Notes under the pieces: model-generated
Database searches by the model: none
What the model was told of the DNA's origin: nothing
What the model saw: only the letters and a program-made list of their open reading frames with translations
Made by a program: the position numbers and the translations under genes
From: Frankineae bacterium MT45
Lineage (GTDB): Bacteria > Actinomycetota > Actinomycetes > Mycobacteriales > Jatrophihabitantaceae
DNA: 64,000 nucleotides
Assembly: GCA_900100325.1 (NCBI GenBank)
Contig: LT629697.1
Span: forward strand, 2,229,423-2,293,422
Direction of reading: 5' to 3'
In this document: positions 56,325 to 64,000 of the stretch, piece by piece
How the letters are laid out: the number at the start of each line of letters is the position of its first letter
Numbering within the stretch: position 1 is the first letter of the stretch

Positions 56325-57473
56325 ATGAAGGTCGGTCTCGTCTGCCCGTACTCGTGGGACATCCCAGGAGGGGTGCAGTCGCATGTTCGGGATCTGGCCG
56401 AGACTCTGATCGACCTCGGACACAGCGTCAGCGTCCTCGCCCCCGGCGATGAGGACATGCCGGGGCTGCCGCCGTACGTGGTGGCGGCCGGGAAGGCGGT
56501 CCCGATTCCGTACAACGGGTCGGTGGCCCGCCTGCAGTTCGGGCTGGTGTCGGCCGCGCGGGTCAGAAGGTGGCTCAAGGACGGCGGCTTCGACGTCGTT
56601 CACGTTCATGAGCCGGCACCACCGAGCCTGTCGCTGCTGACCTGCATGATCGGCGACGGGCCTCTGGTCGCCACCTTCCACGCCAGCAACCCGAAGTCCC
56701 GGGTGCTGTCGATGTTCGACAGTGTGCTGCAGCCGTTCCTCGAGAAGCTCGCCGGCCGAATCGCGGTCTCCGAGGCGGCGCGCCGGGTCATCGTCGAGCA
56801 CCTCGGTGCCGACGCGGTGGTGATTCCCAACGGCGTCTCGGTGCAGCATTTCGCCACCGCCGAAGCGCTGCCCGAGTACCCCAGAGCCGTCGCCGGACCA
56901 CCGGCCGACGGCGGCGTCATCGGCTTCATCGGCCGGTACGACGAGCCGCGCAAAGGCATGGCGGTGCTGGTCGAGGCGCTCGAAATTCTGGTGAAGACCC
57001 GGCCGGAGCTGAAGCTCGTCGTCGCGGGGCGGGGCGACGCGGATGACTTTCTCAGCCACCTGCCACCGGTGCTGGCCGATCGGGTCGACCTGCTGGGACA
57101 GGTGAGCGAAGCGACCAAGACCCGGTTGCTGCGCAGCATCGACGTCTACTGCGCGCCCAACACCGGCCAGGAGAGTTTCGGGATCATCCTGCTGGAGGCG
57201 ATGGCGGCCCAGGTAGCCGTCGTGGCCAGCGACATCGAGGCATTCCGCCGCGTGCTGGGCGACGGAACCGCCGGCGAGTTCGCGCCACCAGCGGATGCGC
57301 CCGGGCTCGCCGCGGCGCTCGGCCGAGTCCTCGACGATCGGGCGCGGCGGGAGGAGCTCGTCGAGGCCGGGGCGGCAGCCGTCGCCCCCTACGACTGGTC
57401 GGTGATCGTCACGCAGGTGCTGCGCGTCTACGAGATCGCCATCGCGGGAGCCTCGCAACTGCCCCGTCTCTAG
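56325..57473 (+). CDS. pimA: Phosphatidylinositol alpha-mannosyltransferase PimA
   Basis: GT4/GT-B glycosyltransferase of 382 residues that adds the first mannose from GDP-mannose to PI. It has the N-terminal VGLVCPYSWDIPGGVQSHV, VVHVHEPAPPSLSLL, GFIGRYDEPRKGM, and the nucleotide-sugar motif APNTGQESFGIILLEAMA with the conserved Glu residues. It acts at the membrane with PatA; length is typical. Confidence 0.94.
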   Translation: MKVGLVCPYSWDIPGGVQSHVRDLAETLIDLGHSVSVLAPGDEDMPGLPPYVVAAGKAVPIPYNGSVARLQFGLVSAARVRRWLKDGGFDVVHVHEPAPPSLSLLTCMIGDGPLVATFHASNPKSRVLSMFDSVLQPFLEKLAGRIAVSEAARRVIVEHLGADAVVIPNGVSVQHFATAEALPEYPRAVAGPPADGGVIGFIGRYDEPRKGMAVLVEALEILVKTRPELKLVVAGRGDADDFLSHLPPVLADRVDLLGQVSEATKTRLLRSIDVYCAPNTGQESFGIILLEAMAAQVAVVASDIEAFRRVLGDGTAGEFAPPADAPGLAAALGRVLDDRARREELVEAGAAAVAPYDWSVIVTQVLRVYEIAIAGASQLPRL

Positions 57474-57545
57474 GCCCGCCCATTTCTGAGGAACCGCTAG
57501 CTACCTGCGGTGGTGGCCCCCGCCGGGACGCTAGGCTCTGCCATC

Positions 57546-58121
57546 ATGCTCTCCGTAGTCGCCTGGGTCGCGATCCTGCTGGTCGCCGTCGTGGCGACGT
57601 ACTGGATCACCTTCACGCTGACCCGACTCGACCGGCTGCATGCGCGGGTGGACGCGGCCTACGCAGCGCTCGACGCCCAGCTTGTCCGCCGGGCCGCCGC
57701 CCTCCTCGAGGCGGCCGAATCAGTACCCGCCGCTGACGCTGCGCTACGCGACGGACTGGACGCCTCCGTCCTGGCCGGTGTAGCGGTCGAGGCCCTGCAT
57801 GCCCCGCCGGAACGGCGCGAGAGCATCGAGAACCGGGTCGCGCGGGGCATCGCCGAACTCGCCGAGCACTCGGATCTGGTGACCCAGCAGTCCGGGGGAG
57901 AATTGCACGAGGCCTGCGCCCGGTTGGTCATCGCCCGCCGCTTCTACAACGACGCGGTCCGCGACACGCGGGGGCTACGGGCGCGCCGAATGCCACGGAT
58001 TCTGCATCTGGCAGGGCATCGTGAGCTTCCACAGTTCTTTGATATCGACGATGCCGTGAGCTACCCGGGCGTCGTCGTCAAGTACCGCTCCAAAGACGTC
58101 TCAGTAGAGGAATCACAGTGA
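57546..58121 (+). CDS. LemA-like membrane protein
   Basis: Protein of 191 residues with one N-terminal membrane segment (about 2-22) and a helical domain with RLHARVDAAYAALDAQLVRR, IENRVARGIAELA and ARRFYNDAVRDTRGLR, matching the LemA family layout. ATG 57546 has TAGGCT 8 nt upstream; GTG 57510 is in frame but would precede the promoter. Mycobacteria have a membrane protein gene in the same place after pimA. Its stop overlaps the next gene as GTGA. Function unknown. Confidence 0.72.
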   Translation: MLSVVAWVAILLVAVVATYWITFTLTRLDRLHARVDAAYAALDAQLVRRAAALLEAAESVPAADAALRDGLDASVLAGVAVEALHAPPERRESIENRVARGIAELAEHSDLVTQQSGGELHEACARLVIARRFYNDAVRDTRGLRARRMPRILHLAGHRELPQFFDIDDAVSYPGVVVKYRSKDVSVEESQ

Positions 58122-59212
58122 ATATCGCAGGTCGCATTGGTCAGATGAGCAACATGCAGAAGGGCATCGCTGCCGGGCTGGCGGTGGTTCTCGTCGCCGG
58201 TGCCGGAGGTATCACCTACGCACTCACCTCTGGCGGCTCCTCGAAGTCGACGGCCGCTGCGACCGGCCCGTCGGTGACACCGGTACCGTCCGTCTCTCCG
58301 ACGCCGGCGGTCACTGCCGCACCGGCGCCGAAGCCGGTGAACCCGCTCACCGGCACCGGCACCGTTCCCACCGGACCGGTCATCGCGGTGAAGATCGACG
58401 ACACCGCGCCGGGGCGCCCGCAGGTGGCGATGGACAAGGCTGACATCGTGTACATCGAGCAGGCCGAGGGCGGTCTGACCCGTGACGTGGCGATCTTCGC
58501 CAGCCAGAAGCCGCTGGTCGGCTACATCCGAAGCACTCGAGCCAGCGACCCAGAGCTGCTGACGCAGTACGGCCCGATCGTGCTCGTCGCCTCCGGTGGC
58601 GGCGGTGACTCGCTGCAGATCCTTGACGCATCGCAGCTGCACGGCTACATCCAAGACCGTGGAGCACCGGGGTTCTACCGGGTAAACCGGGCCGCCTCGA
58701 GTTACATCAACGTGGTGCTTAATCTGGCCAAGGTGTCGGTGCCGGGCGCCGGTCGGGCCAAGAGCACTGGGTTGGTCTGGAACGCCAGCGGGGCCGGTCT
58801 GGCCGGGACGCCGGTCGCCACGACGATCTCCACCAAGGTGGGTGGCACCCCGGTCGGATTCACCTGGAACGCCCGTCTGAACAAGTACGTCCGTGTGATC
58901 AACGGCACTGTGCAGCACGCGGCCGACGGTGCCGTCATCGCGACGCCGAACGTCATCGTCCAATTCTGCGCGGTCTCGCCGCACCCGGGCGACATCGACG
59001 TGAACGGCAACCCGTCGCAGTACACCCACTCGGTCGGTAGCGGGAAGGTCGCGATCTTCCGCAATGGGCACCGAATCAATGGGACCTGGTCGCGGCCGTC
59101 GCTGAACGCCGGAACCACGTACACCGACGCCTCGGGCAAACCGATTGCGGTCACTCCGGGCGGTGCCTGGATCGTGCTGGCGACGAACGGTGCCCCGCTC
59201 ACCTCGAGCTGA
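58118..59212 (+). CDS. DUF3048 (YerB-like) exported protein
   Basis: Protein of 364 residues with an N-terminal membrane anchor or signal (about 16-36), a Ser/Thr/Pro/Ala linker, then the DUF3048 domain: NPLTGTG, VIAVKIDDTAPGRPQVAMDKADIVY (within one stretch), EGGLTRDVAIFASQ, VGYIRSTRASD. A C-terminal DUF3048-associated domain carries GKVAIFRNGHRINGTWSRPS. Probably extracytoplasmic; its role is unknown. GTG overlaps the LemA-like stop. Confidence 0.82.
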   Translation: MNIAGRIGQMSNMQKGIAAGLAVVLVAGAGGITYALTSGGSSKSTAAATGPSVTPVPSVSPTPAVTAAPAPKPVNPLTGTGTVPTGPVIAVKIDDTAPGRPQVAMDKADIVYIEQAEGGLTRDVAIFASQKPLVGYIRSTRASDPELLTQYGPIVLVASGGGGDSLQILDASQLHGYIQDRGAPGFYRVNRAASSYINVVLNLAKVSVPGAGRAKSTGLVWNASGAGLAGTPVATTISTKVGGTPVGFTWNARLNKYVRVINGTVQHAADGAVIATPNVIVQFCAVSPHPGDIDVNGNPSQYTHSVGSGKVAIFRNGHRINGTWSRPSLNAGTTYTDASGKPIAVTPGGAWIVLATNGAPLTSS

Positions 59213-59317
59213 TCACGCCGCACGGAGCTCGCTCCGGCGTTCCTGCGCCGGCCCCGGATGCGCGGTCGCCGAGTTCGGGTGCCCGGCGGGCTGTCAGTTT
59301 TCACTCGCGCGGGGACG

Positions 59318-59323
59318 TAACAT
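59318..59323 (+). promoter_or_regulatory. -10 element (TAACAT) of leaderless pdxS
   Basis: TAACAT ends 6 nt before ATG 59330; the intervening TGGGGT is too close to act as a Shine-Dalgarno. Confidence 0.45.
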
Positions 59324-59329
59324 TGGGGT

Positions 59330-60280
<951 letters not shown>

Positions 60281-60285
60281 GGCGC

Positions 60286-60981
60286 TTGCAGCAACTGACC
60301 GTCGGTGTCCTCGCACTGCAGGGGGACGTCCGCGAACACCTGCAGGCCCTCCAGGCGGCCGGCGTCAATGCGATTGCGGTGCGCCGGCCCCAGGAGCTGG
60401 ACCTCGTCGATGGTCTGGTGCTGCCGGGCGGCGAATCGACGACGATCGCGAAACTCGCCCGCATCTTCGAACTCCTCGAGCCGCTTCGGGCCCGCATCGC
60501 GTCGGGCCTGCCCACCTATGGCTCGTGCGCCGGCATGATCCTGCTGGCCGACCGGATCACCGGTGGTGTGGCCGGTCAGGAGACCGTCGGTGGCATCGAT
60601 ATGACGGTGCGTCGCAACGCCTTCGGACGCCAAATCGAATCTTTCGAGGCCGAGCTTGAGGTCGCCGGATTGGCCGGAGCGCCGATGCGCGCCGTCTTCA
60701 TCCGGGCCCCGTGGGTCGAGGCCATCGGGCCCAAGGCAACCGCGGTCGCGACGGTGGCCCAGGGACCGGCCGCCGGTAGGATAGTGGCGGTTCGTCAGCA
60801 GCATCTGCTGGCTACGTCCTTTCACCCGGAGCTGACGGGCGATGGTCGTATTCATGCCTACTTCTGTGAGATGGTCGCGGACGCGGTAGCCACCCGCGCC
60901 CCCGCCTCGCTCGGGCAGGCGCACGGACTGGCAGAAGAGCAGGCGCAGAGCGCGGTCAGAAGGGTCGGTAATCCAGCATGA
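60286..60981 (+). CDS. pdxT: Pyridoxal 5'-phosphate synthase glutaminase subunit PdxT
   Basis: Class I glutaminase of 231 residues supplying ammonia to PdxS. It has [19 protein letters not shown], nucleophile Cys81 in YGSCAGMI and His180/Glu182 in [11 protein letters not shown] 35-residue Ala/Gln-rich tail extends past the fold. TTG start with AAGGCG a few bases upstream; it overlaps yebC as ATGA. Confidence 0.95.
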   Translation: MQQLTVGVLALQGDVREHLQALQAAGVNAIAVRRPQELDLVDGLVLPGGESTTIAKLARIFELLEPLRARIASGLPTYGSCAGMILLADRITGGVAGQETVGGIDMTVRRNAFGRQIESFEAELEVAGLAGAPMRAVFIRAPWVEAIGPKATAVATVAQGPAAGRIVAVRQQHLLATSFHPELTGDGRIHAYFCEMVADAVATRAPASLGQAHGLAEEQAQSAVRRVGNPA

Positions 60982-61733
60982 GTGGGCATTCCAAATGGGC
61001 GACGACGAAGCACAAGAAGGCGGTCGTCGACGCCAAGCGTGGCAAGCTCTTCGCCAAGCTCATCAAGAACATCGAGGTCGCGGCCCGCACCGGTGGCGGT
61101 GACCCGGACGGCAACCCGACCCTGTACGACGCCATTCAGAAGGCGCGCAAGACGTCTGTTCCGCTGGACAACATCGAACGGGCCATCAAGCGTGGCTCGG
61201 GTGCCGAGGCCGGCGGTTCTGACTGGCAGACGATCATGTACGAGGGGTACGCCCCCAGCGGTGTAGCCGTTCTGATCGAGTGCCTCACCGACAACCGCAA
61301 CCGGGCCGCTGGTGAGGTGCGTTTGGCGATGACCCGCAACGGCGGTTCGATGGCTGATCCGGGCTCAGTCGCATACATGTTCAGCCGCAAGGGTGTCATC
61401 GTGGTGCCGGAGGCCGGGCAGACCGAAGACGACGTGCTGATGGCCGTCCTCGATGCCGGTGCCGAAGAGGTCAACAACCTCGGTGAGTCCTTCGAGGTCA
61501 TCTGCGAGGCCACCGATCTGGTCCAGGTTCGCACCGCACTGCAGAACGCCGGGATCGACTACGACTCGGCCGACTCCTCGTTCGTGCCGAGTGTTCAGGT
61601 CGAACTCGACGCTGACGGCGCCCGCAAGGTGCTGCGCCTGATCGATGCGCTGGAGGACAGCGACGACGTCCAGAACGTCTTCACCAACTTCGACGCCAGC
61701 GACGAGGTGCTGGCCGAACTCTCGGCCGAGTAG
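60978..61733 (+). CDS. yebC: YebC/PmpR/TACO1-family protein
   Basis: Protein of 251 residues matching the YebC family: [79 protein letters not shown]. Members act as transcription factors or help ribosomes translate proline-rich stretches. It lies, as usual in actinobacteria, between pdxT and ruvC. ATG overlaps pdxT. Confidence 0.95.
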   Translation: MSGHSKWATTKHKKAVVDAKRGKLFAKLIKNIEVAARTGGGDPDGNPTLYDAIQKARKTSVPLDNIERAIKRGSGAEAGGSDWQTIMYEGYAPSGVAVLIECLTDNRNRAAGEVRLAMTRNGGSMADPGSVAYMFSRKGVIVVPEAGQTEDDVLMAVLDAGAEEVNNLGESFEVICEATDLVQVRTALQNAGIDYDSADSSFVPSVQVELDADGARKVLRLIDALEDSDDVQNVFTNFDASDEVLAELSAE

Positions 61734-61753
61734 TCGGCAGTCCGAGTAGCCAG

Positions 61754-62539
61754 CTAGAGCGACTGCCAGAAACGCAGCGCAACACTGCCGTACTGATAGA
61801 GCAACAGATCGGCTCCGGTTGCGCGGTAAATGCTGTCGACGAACTGGAAGAACCAGCCGTTGATCCGTGGCACGGTGAGCAGGGCGAAGATGACCAGCAT
61901 GCCCCAGGGGCGGAAGGGGTCGAGTGCCTGACGCGTCTTCGGCTGCAGGAAGGGCTCCAGCATGCCGTAGCCATCCAGGCCGGGGATCGGGAGCAGATTC
62001 AGCACGGCTGCCGTCAATTGCATATAGCCGAGGAACGCGACGCCCGACCAGAAGAAGCCGTGGGTTCCGTAGAAGCTGTGGCCGGCACAGCTGAAGAGCA
62101 GCAGCGCGCCGATCACCGCATTCGACGCCGGCCCGATCCCGGAGGCGATGACCCGCTCCCGCTTCGTCCGGAAGGTGTGCGGATGCAGATAGACGGCGCC
62201 ACCCGGGAGCCCGAAGCCACCCTGCAGGATGAAGAAGAGCGGCAGGGCGATGGAGAGCACCGGGTGGGCGTACTTGAGCGGATTGAGGGTCAAGTAGCCG
62301 CGCGCCTCGATGCTGGTGTCACCGGCCCGGTGGGCGCAGTAGGCGTGCCCGAACTCGTGCAGGCAGAGCGAGATCATCCAGCCGCCGACCACTAGGAGGA
62401 AGACTCCGACCCGGGCGGCGAGCAGGGTGCTTGCCTGCCAGGCCAGGAATCCGCCGAGAGCGGTGACGGCAACGAAGGCCAGGAAGACCGGACTCGGACG
62501 GACGGCTCGTCGAGCAGGGAGGCTCGGCATCGAATACAT
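61754..62539 (-). CDS. Site-2 protease family (M50) membrane peptidase
   Basis: Membrane metalloprotease of 261 residues with about six segments. Zinc site HEFGH (His61, Glu62, His65) and the third ligand region NLLPIPGLDGYGM (Asp189). No PDZ domain, so it belongs to the small Rip3/sporulation-like M50 branch. ATG 62539 or ATG 62530. It lies antisense between yebC and ruvC, divergent from ruvC across a spacer with a LexA box. Substrate unknown. Confidence 0.87.
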   Translation of the reverse strand: MYSMPSLPARRAVRPSPVFLAFVAVTALGGFLAWQASTLLAARVGVFLLVVGGWMISLCLHEFGHAYCAHRAGDTSIEARGYLTLNPLKYAHPVLSIALPLFFILQGGFGLPGGAVYLHPHTFRTKRERVIASGIGPASNAVIGALLLFSCAGHSFYGTHGFFWSGVAFLGYMQLTAAVLNLLPIPGLDGYGMLEPFLQPKTRQALDPFRPWGMLVIFALLTVPRINGWFFQFVDSIYRATGADLLLYQYGSVALRFWQSL

Positions 62540-62615
62540 GCCGCAACGCTAGCTGGAAAAGCTGAGACGAGCGCGCTGCGTGTCGCCGCTCACGCCAAGT
62601 GAGGTCATCGTAGGA

Positions 62616-62631
62616 TCGAACGACCGTTCGA
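62616..62631. promoter_or_regulatory. LexA-binding SOS box upstream of ruvC
   Basis: Perfect palindrome TCGAACGACCGTTCGA, exactly the Gram-positive/actinobacterial consensus TCGAAC-N4-GTTCGA, 44 nt before ruvC. It predicts damage-induced ruvCAB; the divergent M50 gene could also respond. Confidence 0.85.
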
Positions 62632-62675
62632 CTATGAGTCGTGCGCGGAACTGTGAAGGGTAGAGGTGATCACGG

Positions 62676-63269
62676 ATGCGGGTACTGGGCGTTGACCCCG
62701 GGCTGACGCGCTGCGGCGTCGGCATCGTCGAGGGGACGGCCGGGCGGCGTCTGGAGATGCTGCACGTCGACGTGATCCGCACACCGCACGACGCCGAGCT
62801 GGGCGACCGGCTGGTGATCATCTTCGATGTGGTGACCCACCTGGTTCGCCAGTTCAAGCCCGATGTGGTGGCCGTCGAGCGGGTCTTCAGCCAGCACAAT
62901 GTGCGCACGGTGATGGGAACCGCCCAGGCCGCTGGGCTGGCCGTGCTGGCCGCCACCCGCGAAGGAGTGCCGGTGATGATGCACACCCCGAGCGAGGTGA
63001 AGGCGTCGGTGACCGGATCCGGGGTCGCGGGCAAGGCTCAGGTAGGCACGATGGTCACCCGCCTGCTTAACCTCACCGCTACCCCGAAACCGGCCGATGC
63101 CGCCGACGCGCTGGCTCTCGCGATCTGCCACATCTGGCGTGGGTCCGCCCAGAGTCGCCTGCTGGCGGCCGAGGCTGCGGCGAAATCGGCCGCCAGAGCG
63201 CGGGTCGACGGCGCCGGGCAAGCTGCCCGTCCGGCGGTCCGGGTGCCTCGAGTCGGGACGCCCGCATGA
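62676..63269 (+). CDS. ruvC: Holliday junction resolvase RuvC
   Basis: Endonuclease of 197 residues that cuts Holliday junctions in recombination repair. The RNase-H-like active site is complete: Asp7 in [10 protein letters not shown], Glu68 in AVERVFSQ, and Asp141/Asp144 in [13 protein letters not shown] 30-residue Ala-rich basic tail extends beyond the usual end. AGAGGTGATC precedes the ATG. The stop overlaps ruvA as ATGA. Confidence 0.96.
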   Translation: MRVLGVDPGLTRCGVGIVEGTAGRRLEMLHVDVIRTPHDAELGDRLVIIFDVVTHLVRQFKPDVVAVERVFSQHNVRTVMGTAQAAGLAVLAATREGVPVMMHTPSEVKASVTGSGVAGKAQVGTMVTRLLNLTATPKPADAADALALAICHIWRGSAQSRLLAAEAAAKSAARARVDGAGQAARPAVRVPRVGTPA

Positions 63270-63892
63270 TCGCCAGCGTCCACGGGCTGGTCGCCGCACT
63301 CGGGCCGGACGGAGCCGTCATCGAGGTCGGTGGGGTCGGCCTAGCCGTCTCCTGTTCACCGGGCACGCTGGCCCGGCTGCGGCTGGGGGAGTCGGCCCGG
63401 CTCTCGACCAGCCTGGTGGTCCGCGAGGACTCGCTTACCCTCTTCGGCTTCGCCGACGACGATGAGCGTTCGCTCTTCGAGTTGCTACAGACGGCCAACG
63501 GCGTCGGTCCGCGGCTGGCCCAGACGATTCTGGCCGTCCATGCCCCCCGCGAAGTTCGGCGGGCCATCGCCACGAATGACTTGCAATCATTGATGAAAGT
63601 CCCCGGGATCGGCCGCAAGAGCGCGGAGCGAGTCGTCCTCGAACTCCGCGATCGGATCGGTGCCGTCGATCAGTCCGACGACTCAGCCGCGGCGATGCCC
63701 GGCCTCGGTGTCACGGCCGTCGCACCGTGGCGTGAGCAGCTCGTTCGGGCGTTGGGTGGGCTCGGTTTCAGCAGCCGGGAGGCCGGCGAGGCGATCGAGG
63801 TGCTGGCGGCCGAGGTCGACAGCGGCGAGAGTGAGGCCGACGTCCCGGCGCTGCTTCGTCGCAGCATCCAACTCCTCGGTCGCACCCGCTAG
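63266..63892 (+). CDS. ruvA: Holliday junction branch migration protein RuvA
   Basis: Protein of 208 residues that binds four-way junctions and loads RuvB. Domain I (OB fold, [21 protein letters not shown]), domain II with helix-hairpin-helix motifs ([30 protein letters not shown]) and the flexible-linked domain III ([22 protein letters not shown]). ATG overlaps ruvC. ruvB starts about 40 nt later. Confidence 0.96.
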   Translation: MIASVHGLVAALGPDGAVIEVGGVGLAVSCSPGTLARLRLGESARLSTSLVVREDSLTLFGFADDDERSLFELLQTANGVGPRLAQTILAVHAPREVRRAIATNDLQSLMKVPGIGRKSAERVVLELRDRIGAVDQSDDSAAAMPGLGVTAVAPWREQLVRALGGLGFSSREAGEAIEVLAAEVDSGESEADVPALLRRSIQLLGRTR

Positions 63893-63935
63893 TGCCCCAG
63901 CCGACGTTCTCCCAGGCAGGTGATGAGATGTGAAT

Positions 63936-64000
63936 ATGAAGGACCCGAACGAGACGGACGAGGCGGACATCGCGTCGCCATTTCCGGTCGCCGACGAACG
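63936..64000 (+). CDS. ruvB: Start of Holliday junction helicase RuvB (cut by window end)
   Basis: Only 21 codons are visible (MKDPNETDEADIASPFPVAD...). The acidic start with a Ser-Pro and Asp-Glu-Arg pattern, and the position after ruvA, fit the variable N-terminus of RuvB; no Walker motif is reached. GTG 63930 in the same frame is an alternative start. Confidence 0.6.
   Translation, partial: MKDPNETDEADIASPFPVADE

Overview
The window is a 64 kb stretch of chromosome from a high-GC Actinomycetota. Gene order supports this placement: murC-ftsQ...ftsZ-yggS-sepF-yggT-divIVA-ileS-dksA-like-lspA-rluD, then dnaE, his and trp blocks, lgt, ffh, the PIM cluster pgsA-patA-pimA, pdxS-pdxT, yebC and ruvC-ruvA-(ruvB). 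PI-mannoside genes, a folP2-gpgS pair, an F420-type LLM oxidoreductase, a T-box on ileS and many apparently leaderless promoters point the same way. The genus cannot be fixed from sequence reading alone; a Frankiales/Jatrophihabitans-like lineage is a guess. There are no rRNA or tRNA genes, insertion sequences, prophage or CRISPR arrays. This is mostly core genome.

Layout. 1-12 kb: division and cell-wall cluster. It is split between ftsQ and ftsZ by about 6 kb carrying a PLP-dependent D-amino-acid aldolase-like gene (minus strand), a neutral ceramidase-like amidohydrolase translationally coupled to an MFS transporter, and a sugar-1,4-lactone oxidase. 12-21 kb: ileS with a T-box leader (minus), a DksA/TraR zinc-finger protein with a very long histone-H1-like Lys/Ala/Pro tail, lspA, rluD, an unknown secreted protein with two tandem repeats of one domain, and a CPA2-type antiporter. 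21.8-28 kb: dnaE, two membrane proteins and an amidohydrolase.

28-38 kb: histidine genes hisD-hisC (one fused ORF), hisB, hisH (apparent CTG start), priA/hisA, hisF and hisI, with a GDSL-type hydrolase, membrane proteins and a two-component system between them. 38-45 kb: trpE, a Trp-operon membrane protein, trpC, then trpB and trpA. A minus-strand gpgS-folP2 pair separates trpC from trpB. Two very short ORFs with Trp codons lie just before trpC and before trpB and look like leader peptides. 45-53 kb: quinone oxidoreductase, lgt, a VIT-type metal transporter, a phosphotransferase/LLM/SDR/SDR catabolic-looking cluster and an MFS exporter. 53-64 kb: ffh, PIM synthesis, a LemA-like protein, a DUF3048 protein, PLP synthase pdxST, yebC, an M50 protease, and ruvC-ruvA-ruvB behind a perfect LexA/SOS box.

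How they work together: peptidoglycan and divisome genes (murC, ftsQ, ftsZ, sepF, divIVA) sit beside lipoprotein and secretion genes (lspA, lgt, ffh) and inositol-phospholipid envelope genes (pgsA, patA, pimA). The his and trp blocks share PriA, which is expected to do both the HisA and TrpF steps; no trpF is seen here. hisG, hisE, trpD and trpG are also absent from the window and must lie elsewhere.

The most unusual observations are the hisD-hisC fusion, the CTG start of hisH, the ceramidase/MFS cassette inside the division cluster, the 16-bp perfect hairpin between ftsZ and yggS, the Trp-codon leader ORFs, the H1-tailed DksA protein with an altered zinc finger, and the duplicated-domain secreted protein.
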